DNA of 64,000 nt, from assembly GCF_901933205.1 (NCBI RefSeq), contig NW_022148237.1:610001-674000 (forward strand), given 5' to 3'. Source of the stretch: Camarhynchus parvulus (Eukaryota > Chordata > Aves > Passeriformes > Thraupidae). Positions 39,380 to 50,319 of this stretch are shown piece after piece. The position numbers were made by a program, and so were the translations under genes. The notes under the pieces were generated by a model that saw only the letters and a list, made by a program, of their open reading frames with translations, ran no database searches and was not told where the DNA came from. Position 1 is the first letter of the stretch. Each line of letters opens with the position of its first letter.

Positions 39380-41300
39380 ATGTCCCACGCGGTGCTGCTG
39401 CTGCGGCGGCACCGGCACCGGGAACAGAAGCGGGACAGCGACGAGGAACAGGACCGGGAGCGGGAGCAGGGCTGTGACAGAGACCGGGAGCAGCACCGGG
39501 AGCGGGATGAACCCCACGAGCGGTCCCGCGATCAGTGCCGCGCTCATCAGGACCGGCACCCCGCACCCACCCGGATCTCCCTCCCCGCTCCCCCCGCTGC
39601 TCCCCCATCCCCGATCCCCCGCCGCGGCCGCCGCCGCCGCCGCCCGTACCCAGCCCAGCGCATTTACCGGGTGCGCTGCTCCTTCCTGGAGCTGAGCGAC
39701 GAGCAGGCGCTGCGGCGCTGCCGCCTGGACCGTGCGGCCATCGCGGCGCTGTGCCGGGAGCTCGGTGCCGACCTTCAGAGCCTCACGGGCCGCAGCCACG
39801 CTCTGCCCGTGGCCGTCAAAGTCACCTCGGCCTTGGCCTTCCTGGCCTCGGGCTCCTTCCAGACGGCGTCGCGCCTCAGCACGGGCATCAGCCAGTCGGC
39901 CATGTCCAACTGCCTGGCGCAGTTCCTGGCGGCCTTGCAGCGGCGGGCGGGCCGCTACATCGCCTTCCCGCCGCCGCCCGCGCCCCCCGGCGACCCCGCG
40001 GCGCTGCCCGGGGTGCTGGGCTTGGTGGGCGCCATGCACGTGGCGCTGAGGGCACCGGCGGATAACGAGCCCTTGTTCCGCAACGCCGCCAACTTCCACT
40101 CCATCAACATGCAGGTGGTGTGCGACCGCCAGGGCCACATCACCAACGTGGTGGCCAAGTTCCCCGGCTCGTGCGCCAACGCCACCGTGCTGGAGAACTC
40201 GGCCCTGGCGCGCCTGATGGAGGGCAGCAGGCCCGAGGGGGTCTGGCTGCTGGGTGAGGGGCTTTGGGGGGGGAACGGGGGGATGGGGGATGGGTGGGGA
40301 ATGGGGGATGGGGGGATGGGAGGGGTTGGGGTGGGAAACGGGGGATGGGGTACGGGGGTTTGGGGTGGGGAACGGGGGGATGGGGGATGGGGGAGGGGTG
40401 GGGAATGGGGGATGGGGGGATGGGGGGTTGGGGTGGGGAATGGGGAATGGGGGGCTGGGGGATGGGGGAGGGGGTTTTGGGGTGAGAAATGGGGGGCTGG
40501 GGGAGGGGTCCTGGGGATCAGGTGTATCCCTGCTGCTCTGGGTGTCACTCAGGTGTGTCCCTGGTTCTGTGGGTGTCACTCAGGTGTGTCCCCACTGGCC
40601 CAGGTGTCACTCAGGTGTGTCCCTAGTTCTGTGGGTGTCACTCAGGTGTGTCCCTGATGCTCTGGGTGTCACTGTCACTCAGGTGTGTCCTTGGTTCTGT
40701 GGGTGTCACTCAGGTGTGTCCCCACTGCTCTGGGTGTCCCTCAGGTGCGTCCTTGGTGCTCTGGAGTTGCTTTAGGGGTCCCCCTCCTGCCCCAGGTGTC
40801 ACTGAGGTGTGTCCCCCGTGCTCCAGCTGTCACTGAGGCGCCTCTCCCCGCGCTCCCCCGCAGGTGACGGCTCGTACCCGCTGAAGCCGTGGCTGCTGAC
40901 GCCCATCGCGGGCCCGCGGGGCGCGGCCGAGCTGCGCTACAACGCGCTGCACTCGCGCACGCTGGCCCCGCTGCGACGCTGCGCGCTGCTGCGCCGCCTT
41001 CCGCTGCCTGGCGGGCGGGGGGCTCCAGTACAGCCCCCCAAGGTCTGCCAGATCTTCCTGGCCTGCTGCATCCTGCACAACATCGCCCTGCGCCGCCGCC
41101 CTTCCTGGAGCCCCCCGAGGGGCTCCCGCCCGCCCGCAGCCCGAGCCCCCCCCGCAGCCGCCGCCGCCCCCCGGGCCCGGGGCTCGGGAGGGGCGGGCGG
41201 TGAGGGCCAGGGTGGTGCAGCAGGTCAGGGAGGGGATGGGCTGAGCCGGTGGGGGGGGTGGGGTCATTGGGGGGGTGCTGAGCCTGATTTGGGGGGCTGA
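39380..41300 (+). CDS. HARBI1-like domesticated Harbinger transposase
   Basis: Exon 1 39380-40253 starts MSHAVLLLRRHRHREQKR; exon 2 opens at 40864. A charged Arg/Asp/Glu repeat (about residues 12-60) precedes a HARBI1-type helix-turn-helix region (RVRCSFLELSDEQALRRCRL, ASGSFQTASRLSTGISQSAM) and an RNase H-like nuclease fold (FHSINMQVVCDRQGHITNVV, then LKPWLLTP and VCQIFLACCILHNIAL). HARBI1 has Asp in its G-x-x-D-G-T-H motif and in PGSxxDS; here these read GLVGAMH and PGSCANA, so both acidic residues are gone and nuclease activity is unlikely. Exon 2 shows two offsetting frame slips (about 40985 and 41037). The stop (41298-41300) is uncertain. No terminal inverted repeats were seen, which supports a host gene rather than a live transposon. 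Confidence 0.82.
40254..40860 (+). repeat. Two intronic minisatellites in the HARBI1-like gene
   Basis: 40254-40510 is GGGGGATGGGGGA-type G-rich repeat. 40525-40850 is an approximately 36-base unit reading GGGTGTCACTCAGGTGTGTCC, about eight copies. Confidence 0.85.
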
Positions 41301-41640
41301 GCCCTGATTTGGGGGTCCTGAGCCTGATTTGGGAGTGCTGAGCCTGATTTGGGGGGTCCTGAGCCCTGATTTGGGGGGCTGGCCGGGGGGGCGCTGGGTT
41401 GGGGCTCTGGATCCTTGAGGGTCCTAACCCCTGATTTGGGGGGGCTGAGCCCCTGATTTCGGGGGCCCTGACCTCTGATTTGGGGAGGGTTCTGGGTCCT
41501 TGAGGGGGTCCTGAGCCTTGATTTGGGGGGCTCTGAGCACTCTGGGAGGTGCTGAGCCCTGATTTGGGGGGCTCAGGGTCCTTGGGAAGGGCTGATATCT
41601 GGTTTTGGGGAGCTCTCAGCCTCTGGAGGGGCTCTAACCC
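41275..41640 (+). repeat. CTGAGCCCTGATTTGGGGG minisatellite
   Basis: Units of about 19-35 bases with the core GAGCCTGATTTGGGGG repeat across the 3' part of the HARBI1-like gene. Confidence 0.85.
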
Positions 41641-41734
41641 GTGATAGGCAGGTCCATCAGTTTGGGGGTTTCCTATTTCCACCCATTTTCCCCACATTTC
41701 ATCCTTTAACCGTGTCCGTGCTCATTTTGGGACA

Positions 41735-41740
41735 AATAAA
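41735..41740 (+). promoter_or_regulatory. Polyadenylation signal of the HARBI1-like gene
   Basis: AATAAA followed by a T-rich stretch. It is the only plausible end signal before the CCS promoter. Confidence 0.7.
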
Positions 41741-42064
41741 CGATTTTTTTTCAACTATTGCCCCACAGCATTTTGTCGGGGGGGAAGTGCTGGTCATTTT
41801 GAAGACCCCCAAAGGGGATTTTGGGGGTCCTTGCTGTGTCCCCGTGGGCGGGATGAACCTCCTGACCCCTGCAGCCCCCATCCCACTACAGAAAAACCCA
41901 AATGTCCCCCCCCCCCAAAACCCCCTGCACCCCACAGGACGCCGACATTCCCACTGCCGCCTTCCCAGAACCCCCCTAAGCCACCAAAACCCTTCCGAGC
42001 CCCCAAATTCCCCCCCAAACCCATCAAAACCCCCCAAAATCCCCGTCGGGCCCGTTCCGAACCC

Positions 42065-42110
42065 CGCGGCGTTGCCATGGCGATAGAACGCCGGAAGTGG
42101 CGCAACCTCC
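42065..42110 (+). promoter_or_regulatory. CCS promoter core
   Basis: GTTGCCATGGCGAT at 42071-42084 resembles an RFX X-box and CCGGAAGT at 42091-42098 is an ETS site. The CCS ATG follows about 110 bases later. Confidence 0.55.
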
Positions 42111-42210
42111 AAACCCTTCCCCAAAGTGCGGCCGTATCCGGTCCGGCGCCAGAACGAGTCCGTGGTGCCGCAGAGACGCGAGAGCGGTTCCGGGGCCGGA
42201 GTCCGCGGCC

Positions 42211-45200
42211 ATGGCGTCACCGGAGGGCGGCGGGAGCAGCTGCCGGGTCGGGACCCCCGGGATGGGCCGGGGGGGTCGGGACCGGGGGGGCGGAGGGGCT
42301 CGGGGGGTGGGGGAAGGGCGGACGGAGGTGCTCGAGGGCTGGGGGAACGGAGGACGGGCGGTTTGGGGAGATCTGGGGGTGCCGAGTCCCTCCCACGGCG
42401 CTTTGGGGTGCAGGAGCCCTCCAAGGGGGGTTTGGGGGTTCAGGAGGGCGTGAGAAGCGGTTTTGGAGGTGCAGGACCCCTGGCCGGGGGAATTTGGGGG
42501 TTCAGAGCCTCGCCCGTGGCAGTTTTGGAGGTGCAGGACCCCTCCAAGGGGGGTTTGGGGGTTCGGGACCCCATGAGAAGCAGTTTTAGGGGTGCAGGAC
42601 CCCCTGGCAGGGCGGGTTTGGGGGTTCAGAGCCTCAGGAACAACTTTTGGGGCTGCACAATCCCTCCCACATCATCTCCGAGCCCTTCCCTGGCAGCCCT
42701 GCGGGTTCCGGGCTCCTTTTCCCTTCACTTTTGGGGCTCCACCTCCTTTCTCACCCCCCATTTTTGAGGTGCTGACACTTCCCCTCTCATTTCCCCCCCT
42801 TCCTCCCCAATTTTGGGGTGCGAACCCCCCCCCCCAGCTGGAGTTTGATGTGCAGATGAGCTGCCAGGGCTGCGCCGATGCCGTGCGGGCAGCGCTGGAG
42901 GCGGCTCCAGGTGAGACCCCCGACCCCTCCCCGAGAGCCCCAGACCCCGGGGACCCCCCCCAAAGGTTTTGGGGGACCCCGCAGAGCCCCTGTGTGCCCC
43001 CCCAGAGGTGAAGCTGGTGGAGCTGCGGCTCCAGGAGCAGTCGGTGCTGGTGGAGACCACGGCCGGCCGAGCGCGTGCGGGAAGCGCTGCTGGAGAATTC
43101 GGGGCGCAGGGCCGTGCTCAAGGGCATGGGGGGCTCCTCCGAGGGTCAGTGAGGGGTTTTTGGGGGGTTTTGGGGGGGTTTTGAGGGGGTTTGGGGGGGT
43201 CCTGAGGGGGTTTGGGGGTCCTGTGGAGGGTTTGGGGGTTTTGAGGGGTTGGGGGATTTTGAGGGGTTTGGGGGATCCTGAGGGGGTTTGGGGGTCTGAA
43301 GGTTTCCTGAGGGGGTTTGGGGGGATCTGAGGGGTTTGGGGGATCCTGATTTGGGGTTGAGGGGGGGGTTTTGAGGGGTTTGGGGGGTCCTGTGGGGTTT
43401 GGGGGTCCTGGAGGGTGGGGGTTTGAGGGGGTTTGGGGGATTTTGAGGGGTTTGGGGGTTGGGGGGTTTGGGGTGTCTGGAGGGTTTGGGGGATCCTGAG
43501 GGGGTTTGGGGGGTCCTGAGGGGGTTTGGGGGGTTTTGAGGGGGTTTGGGGGGTCCCTGAGGGGGTTTGGGGTGTCCTGGAAGGGTTTGGGGGGTCCTGG
43601 AGGAGGTTTGGGGGTTCCTTGGGGGTTTTGGGGGGATCCTGAGGGGGTTTGGGGGATCCTGAGGGGGTTTGGGGGGTCCTGGAAGGGTTTGGGGGGGTCC
43701 TGAGGGGGTTTGGGGGGTTTTGAGGGGGTTTGGGGGGTCCTGGAAGGGTTTGGGGGTCCTGAGGGGTTTGGGGGTTCCTGAGGGGGGGTCCTGAGGGGGT
43801 TTGGGGGGGTTTTGAGAGGGTTTGGGGGGTTTTGAGGGGTTTTGGGGGATCCTGAGGGGTTTGGGGGATCCTGATGGGGTTTGGGGGGTCCTCTGAGGGG
43901 TTTGGGGGTGTCCTGGAAGGGTTTGGGGGGTCCTGGAAGGGTTTGGGGGGGTCCTGAGGGGGGTTGGGGGGGTTTTGAGGGGGTTTTGGGGGGTCCTGAG
44001 GGGGTTTGGGGTGTCCCTGAGGGGGTTTGGGGGTGTCCTGGGTGGGTTTGGCTGCTCCTGGAGGGGTTTTGCTCTCCCTGCCTGGGATTTAGGGTGACTT
44101 TTGGGGTGATTTTTGTACCGGGGGGGGGTTTTGGGGGTGCCTGACCCTGCTGTGTCCCCCCCCCCAGCTCCCCCCGGGGGGGCGGCAGTGGCGGCGCTGG
44201 GGGGTCCCGGGGGGGTCCGGGGGCTGCTCCGGTTCCTGCAGCTCTCCCCCGAGCGCTGCCTCGTGGACGGAGCCGTGTCCGGGCTCCCCCCCGGCCCCCA
44301 CGGGCTCCACATCCACGAATTCGGGGACCTCTCGGACCCCTGTAACAGGTGAGAGGGGTGCGAGGGGGCTGGGGGGGGTACAGGGAGTGGGGACCCCCAA
44401 TTTCACCCCCATATCCCATCCCCCACCCCCCCAAACCAGCTGTGGGGGCCACTTCAACCCGGACGGGGAGAGCCACGGGGGACCCCAGGACCAGCACAGG
44501 GTGAGCTGGGGTCAGGGGGGGATTTGGGGGGGAAAGGGAAGGAATTTAGGGGGTCTTTGGGAGGATTCTGGGGGACTTGGGGGGTCTTGGAGGGGTCTCT
44601 GAAGTATTTGGGGTGGTCTTGGAGGGGTTTGGGGAGCAGTGAGGGGATTTGAGGGGTCCTTGGGAGGGTTCTGGGGGATCTGGGGGGTTCTTGGTGGGGT
44701 TTAGGGGTCAGTGAGGGGATTTGGGGGAGTCACTGTGGGATTTTTGGAGGTTTTTGTGGTGCAGTGAGGGGATTTGGGGGGGTCTCTGGAGGCTTTGGGG
44801 GGGGTTCCAGGGTGTCTCTGTGCGGTTGGGGGCTGCTCTGTGAGTTTTGGGGGGCTCCTGACCCCCCCTGTTCCCCCCCAGCACGCCGGGGACTTGGGGA
44901 ACATCTGGGCAGATGCCGAGGGCCACGCGCGGTTCCGAATCGAGGACTCGAAGCTGAAGGTGGGAATTGGGGTCTGGGGGGGGTCTGTCCCTATATTTGG
45001 GGGTGTCTCTATGGGGTTCTGACCCCCCAGATCCCCCTCCCCAGGTGTGGGACATCATCGGCCGCTCCGTGGTGGTGGCCGAGGGCGAGGACGATCTGGG
45101 CCGGGGGTCGCACCCGCTGTCCCGCGTCACCGGCAACTCGGGCCCGGGGTGAGCACTTGGGGGGGTATTTTGGGGGGTCTTTATGGGGTCACCCCCCCTG

Positions 45201-45375
45201 ACCCTCGCGTGTCCCCAGGCTGGCCTGTGGCGTGGTGGCGCGTGCGGCCGGGCTCTTCCAGAACCCCAAACGCGTCTGTTCCTGCGACGGTGTCACCCTC
45301 TGGGAGGAGCGCGACCGCAGCCGTGGGGCTCCCCTGGCGACCCCCGCCATGGAGACCCCCAGCTCCCACCTCTAG
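42211..45375 (+). CDS. CCS: CCS, copper chaperone for superoxide dismutase
   Basis: Exons ~42211-42246, 42838-42910, 43006-43144, 44168-44348, 44440-44500, 44882-44959, 45045-45148 and 45219-45375. Domain 1 is Atx1-like with the copper site MSCQGC (MxCxxC). Domain 2 is SOD1-like: [78 protein letters not shown]. Domain 3 keeps the CxC motif CSC in [14 protein letters not shown]. It loads copper and forms the disulphide in SOD1, in cytosol and the mitochondrial intermembrane space. Exon 3 does not read through: after VETTAG the expected [19 protein letters not shown] lies in another frame, implying a slip at 43062-43070. Exon 1 is short and its exact donor is uncertain. Confidence 0.92.
42395..42665 (+). 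repeat. ~62-bp tandem repeat in CCS intron 1
   Basis: Four units built on GGTGCAGGACCCC ... GGGTTTGGGGGTTCAG, with alternate copies more alike (a ~124-base higher-order period). Confidence 0.8.
43145..44080 (+). repeat. TCCTGAGGGGGTTTGGGGG minisatellite in a CCS intron
   Basis: About 930 bases and roughly 45 copies of a 19-21 base unit starting at the exon 3 donor. Each copy has at least two G runs, so the array can form many quadruplexes. Pro-rich frames on the reverse strand are artefacts. Confidence 0.92.
44501..44800 (+). repeat. GGGGATTTGGGGGG/GGGTCTTGGAGG repeat in a CCS intron
   Basis: Irregular G/T-rich repeat between exons 5 and 6, similar in flavour to the larger array upstream. 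Confidence 0.65.
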
Positions 45376-45391
45376 GAGCCCCCCGGGACCG

Positions 45392-45397
45392 AATAAA
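45392..45397 (+). promoter_or_regulatory. CCS polyadenylation signal
   Basis: AATAAA 16 bases after the CCS stop. The RBM14 start codon lies only about 275 bases downstream. Confidence 0.85.
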
Positions 45398-45499
45398 GAG
45401 TTCGGAGCCCCTCGTTCTGCAGCTGCTGCGGCTCCTTTAAGGAGGGGCGTGGTTTAAATGGGAGATGGGCGGGGCTAACGCGGCGGGAAAAGATAGGGC

Positions 45500-45600
45500 G
45501 AGCTGTGCGCACGGCACGCAGGCGCGCTGAGGGAGGGCGGTGCGCACGGCACGCAGGCGCGCTGCGCACGGCACCGCCCCCGCCGCCCTCAGGAACCGCC
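45500..45600 (+). promoter_or_regulatory. RBM14 promoter with duplicated GCGCACGGCACGCAGGCGC
   Basis: A 25-base sequence (GTGCGCACGGCACGCAGGCG and five further bases) occurs at 45505-45529 and again at 45540-45564, with a third partial copy at about 45562-45574. It contains NRF1-like GCGCA/TGCGC half-sites. Confidence 0.7.
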
Positions 45601-45671
45601 GCCATTTTGAAGCCGCTGCCGCCGCTGCCGGTTCAGTCCCCGCCGCGCTCCCCGCAGCGATCTCCGCCGCG

Positions 45672-48600
45672 ATGCGTCCTGGCATCAAACTCTTCGTGGG
45701 CAACGTCCCCGAGGAGGCGACGGCGGAAGAGTTGAGCGAGCTGTTCACAGGCGCCGCGGGGCCGGTGCTGGGCGTCGCCCTCATGAAACAGTTCGCTTTC
45801 GTGCACCTGCGGGACGAGGCGGCGGCCGCGCGCGCCATCTCGCAGCTCAACGGGCACCAACTGCACGGCCGCCGCATCGTGGTGGAGCCATCCCGGCCGC
45901 GCCCCACCAACACCTGCAAGATCTTCGTGGGGAATGTGTCAGCCGCGTGCACGAGCGGGGAGCTGCGCTCGCTCTTCCAGCAGTACGGCCCCGTGGTGGA
46001 GTGCGACGTGGTGAAAGGTACCGGACCCGCCGCCGGGGCCGCGCGGCCCCCGCCGCCCAGCTCGGCCCGCGCCGCCGGGTGATCCGTGGCACCCGAGTTC
46101 CGTCCGACTGCGGCGTCGCCCCCGCCCGGACCCCAGCGCGGCCCGGGCTGGTGGAGCGGGGGGGATTCCTGCCGCCTCCCCCCTGCCCCGAGCGGGGCCG
46201 TGCGAGCCCGAGTGAGCTCCCGTAACCCCCCTTCTGCCAGCCACGTCCGGCTCCATCGCCTCCGCCCGCCCCGGCCGGGGCGGTGCGGGCCTGTGTGGGC
46301 GGTCCAGACCCCTTAACCCCCCCCTCTGGCAACCACGTGTCTTCGATCGCCTCCCCCAGGCTCAGGTGGGGCTGTGCCAGCTCCTGTGGGTGCCCCTGAC
46401 TCCGTAACTCCCCCGATAACCTTCCTCCAGCCGGCCTCGTGCTCTGCAATCGCCTCCCCAAACCCCAGGCGGGGCCATATGAGCCCGTGTGGGCTCCCCA
46501 GCCCCCTCAATCTCCACATTATCCCTTCTCTAACCAACCTCCTCATCCTCAAGTGGCCCAGGTGGGCTCCCCACACTCCTGAACACCCCCATAACCCCCT
46601 TCCTGGCAGCTTTGTTCTGTGCCATCACCACCCCCAGTCCTGGAGAGGTGACCCCTGCCTGCTGCTGCCACTTCTGACCAAATCATCCCCAGGCCACGGT
46701 CTGGCCTCCACAGACACGCTCAGCCATCGAGCTGGGACATGCACAGAACACCCCGTGAAACCCCTGAGGGGCTCAATGGCTTCACACTGGGGACCCCCAG
46801 CACAGCCTGGTGAGGTCACCCCCAACTCAACTGTCACCTGTGTCACACTGATGGACTGACAAGTGTCACTCCACATCCCTCTCCTGACCCTGCTGTCATC
46901 TTGTCCCTTCTCACCCGACCCTGGAGTCCCGGTGATGTCCCCACAGTGCCCGTGTGCCCCTGCCCACAGGAGGGGGACGTTGTTCCTCTGCTCTCTCGTC
47001 CCAGGTCACAGCCACCAGCACAGCCTGGCAGAACCTGCCCCGCGTCCCTTCGGGTTTGGGGGTGCCATGGCCACCTCCAGGGGGTGGCAGCAGGGCTGGG
47101 GGCGACATGGAGGGGACATCCCCTCTTTGGGCTTCCAGAGTGGGACATGTGGATGTGGGACAGGAGCCAGGGGGCTGGGATGGTACTGGGGGGACAAAGG
47201 AGAGGGTGATATGGCACTGATGCTCAGAGGTCTGGGATGGGTTTGCTTGGCCAGTGATGCTCCCAGCACACCACACACCCTTGGGTGGGTTGTCACTGGT
47301 TCCGGTGGTCTCGGTCTGTGACTGCAGGGAAACACCACGGGGTCGCTGCCCTCCTGCCCTGTGCCGGCCCCGGACCCGTCGTGCCACGGGGGTGACCCCC
47401 CAACCACCATGGGGGCATCCAGCCCCCAAACCTGCTGGGCCAAGTGCCACAGGCAGCCACCAGAGCTGCCACCAGGTCCTGCTTCCCTGCTCCTCGCTGT
47501 CCTCAGACGCCTCTGCGCTGCTGAGCCATGGTTGTGCCGTGTGGCACTGGCACCTCGCCATGGCTGGGCACTCACTGGGGGTGCTCAGGCCCTTCCTTCC
47601 CTCCCTCCTTCCTTCCCTCCTCTTCTTCTGTGTCTTAAGTCCCTGTTCCCTTCTGTCCTTGTCTTTTTCTGTCTCCTCTTCCTCTCCCCCCTTTCTCCCC
47701 CCTTCCTCTGTCCCTGTCCCGCTCTCTGTGCTGGCGCCGGTTCTCTCAGCTTTGCTCCGCTCACTGCCAGGACGTCCCACTGAGCCCACGGTGCTGGCAC
47801 TGCCAGCCCGGCCCGGCCCTTGGTCCCCAAGTGCCAGGGAGGGCTGGGAGGGGGCACAGGAGGCAGAGCCTGGGGGGACACGGAGGGAGCCGGGCGGGCT
47901 GGGGGAGACTGTGAGCTGGGGGATGCTGGGTGGGCTGTGACCAAACGAGTGCGGGGCAGAGCCGATGGTGGTGGTCATGTCTTCTCCGGCGAACGGGGCC
48001 GGCAGCACCGTCCCGGGGCCAGCAGCGCCCGTCCTGCGCCCGTCCCGCTGCCGCCGCACGGCTCATTAGCGCCGGCTCCTGTAACGAGTTGTGTTTTCTC
48101 CCCTCACTGCTCTCTCTGCTGCTTTGTCAGACTATGCCTTTGTGCACATGGAGAACGAAGCCGATGCTAAAGTTGCCATCGAAAACCTAAATGGGAAGGA
48201 GGTGAAGGGGCGCCGGGTGAACGTGGAGCTCTCCACCAACGTGCAGAAGAAGGGCACGGGCCAGGCGCCGCTGCCTGCCCTCGGCGTCGACAAGACCAAG
48301 CGCATCGGCCTCGAGTACCGTGAGAAGTTCCAGCCCAAGATCGAGGGCTTCGACCAGCAGCGCCGGGCGGCCGACGCTGCCTTCCCCTCGGCCACAGGCG
48401 CCGGCTACGCCACCACCCCCTCCCTGTACGATTACCAGCAGCGCTTCGGCGCCAAGTACGATGCCTTCGATGCGCAGCCCCGGCCCGCCTCCCCCTCCTA
48501 CTTTGGCAGGGACCGCAGCCCGCTGCGGCGCTCGCCACCCGCGCCGGCTACGCAGCGGTGTCGCTCCCCATGACGGCGCAGCCAGCCGCCTACCGCGCCC

Positions 48601-50319
48601 AGCCCTCGGCCTCGCTGGGGGCCACGTACCGAGCCCAGCCCTCGGCCTCCCTGGGCGTGGCGTACCGCCCGCAGCCCAACACGGGCCAGGCCACAGCCTA
48701 CCGCGCCCAGCCCTCGGCCTCACTGGGCAGCGCCTACCGCTCCCAGCCCTCGGTTGGCTCCCTGGGCGCCGCGGGCGCTCAGCCCGCTGCTGCCAACTCC
48801 CTCGGCTCCTACGGTGCCCAGCCCGCCACTGCCGCCTCGTACGGCGCCCAGCCCGCAGCCGCCAACTCCCTCAGCTCCTACGGCGTCCAGTCCGCTGCCC
48901 TGGCCTCATCCTACAGCGCCCAGCCCGCCTCGGGCTACTCGGCCGGCTACAGCGCCCAGCCCGCCATCGCCGCCTATGGCGCCCAGCCCGCTGCCGGCTC
49001 CGCCGGCTCCTACAGCACCCAGGCCGTGGCTGTGCACGTGGCATCCTACGGCACTCAGCTGGCCGCAGGCTCCTACGGCGCCCAGCCCATGGATGGGCAT
49101 CCCGGCTCCTACAATGCCCAGCCCGGTGCCGTGCTGTCTGCCGGCTACAGCGCCCAGGCCGTGGCAGTGCACGCCAGCTCTTACAGTGCCCAGGCCGTGG
49201 CAGGTCACGCAGCCGCTGCCTACCAGCCCGTGGCCGGCCACTCTGCCTCCTACGGTGCCCAACCCGCGCTGTCCACCTCGTACGGCGCCCAGCCCACTGT
49301 AGGCCACTCGGCCTCGTACGGTGCCCAGCCGGCCACGGGCCTGCCTGTCGTCCTACGGCAGCCAGCCTGCGGCCGCCGCGCTTCCCGCCGGCTACGGCGC
49401 GCAGACGGGCTCCTCGCTGGCCGCGTCCTATGGCAGCCAGGCCGCGCCGCCGCCGCTTCCTACAAGGCGCAGGCCTCTGCTCCGCTGACGGCCGCGTACG
49501 GGCGCAGGCCTCGGCGCCATGGCGGCCTCCTACCCGGCGCAGCAGCCGTCCTCCGCCGGCGCTGGCGGCCGCGTACGAGCCCAGCCAGGCAGCGCCTACG
49601 ACGGGCCAAGCCAGCTGGGGCAGCCGGGGGCTCCTTCCTGGGCCTGGCACAGGCCGCTGCCGCACCGCCCTACGAGCGCACCCGCCTCTCCCCGCCTACG
49701 CGCGCCGCCTACGACGACCCGTACAAAAAATCACCTCTCTGGCTAAAAGGTACGGTGCCGGGCGGGGCACCGACCCCCGCCCTGCCTCCCCGCTGCTCGC
49801 CGGCTCGCCGGGCTCCGGCGCACCGCTCGCGCTTGACCGGCGCCGTGTGGCACCGGCGCGGCTCGCTATCGCCCGGCGCAGTGGGCGCCATGGCTCCGCT
49901 CGCGCCGCGCAGGTCCCAGGGAGGGGACGGGGCTTGGTGCGGGTGAGGGGAGGCGGTGGCACACAGCGGGGCCTCCGTGGCATCCGATGTCCGATCCCGT
50001 CCTGCGCCGGCTTTGCCCACTGCGGTGCGTCCCCAAGTGGGACACGGTGCCGCCGGGCGGATCCGAGCCTCATCCCCTCCTGGCTGATCCCCCTCTCTTC
50101 TCTCGCCCAGGTACGGCTCCGAGCGCCGTCTGTCCGAGCTGGCCGATTACCGGCGCTTAGCGGACTCGCCACTGGCGTACCGCCGCTCGCCCACCAAGTC
50201 CCCGCTGGACTACCGCCGGCTGCCAGACGCACACTCCGAGTATGCCCGCTACTCGGGCGGCTACAGCGACTACCTGCCTCCCCGCCCGCATCCACTCGGG
50301 CTACCAGCGCCGCCTCTGA
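45672..50319 (+). CDS. RBM14: RBM14 (CoAA/PSP2), paraspeckle RNA-binding protein
   Basis: Exon 1 (45672-46017) encodes RRM1 ([31 protein letters not shown]) and most of RRM2 ([28 protein letters not shown]). Exon 2 (48131-49749) finishes RRM2 ([17 protein letters not shown]), then the [10 protein letters not shown] motif and about 350 residues of Tyr/Gln/Ala repeats ([17 protein letters not shown]), the low-complexity domain that drives paraspeckle assembly in mammals. Exon 3 (50111-50319) encodes [36 protein letters not shown] and a C-terminus near SGYQRRL. Frame slips occur near 48537, 49340, 49450-49620, 49727 (A6 where A7 is expected) and 50270, all in GC-rich or homopolymer DNA. Because the protein sequence continues across each slip, consensus error is the likely cause. 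Confidence 0.92.
46190..46640 (+). repeat. ~98-bp degenerate repeat in RBM14 intron 1
   Basis: Five copies marked by CTTCTxCCAxCC ... ATCGCCTCC near 46228, 46324, 46424, 46524 and 46600. Each also contains a GTGTGGGC(T)CCCCA phrase. The rest of the 2.1-kb intron, apart from a CCTTCCTTCCCTCC tract at 47585-47720, holds nothing recognised. Confidence 0.65.

Noticed and set aside
39380..41300. A live Harbinger transposon
   Set aside because: Catalytic acidic residues are missing, no terminal inverted repeats or target-site duplication were seen, and the gene has an intron and a CpG promoter.
43118..44497. 459-codon minus-strand Pro-rich frame
   Set aside because: Reverse reading of the CCS intron array; CCS exons on the plus strand explain the conserved parts.
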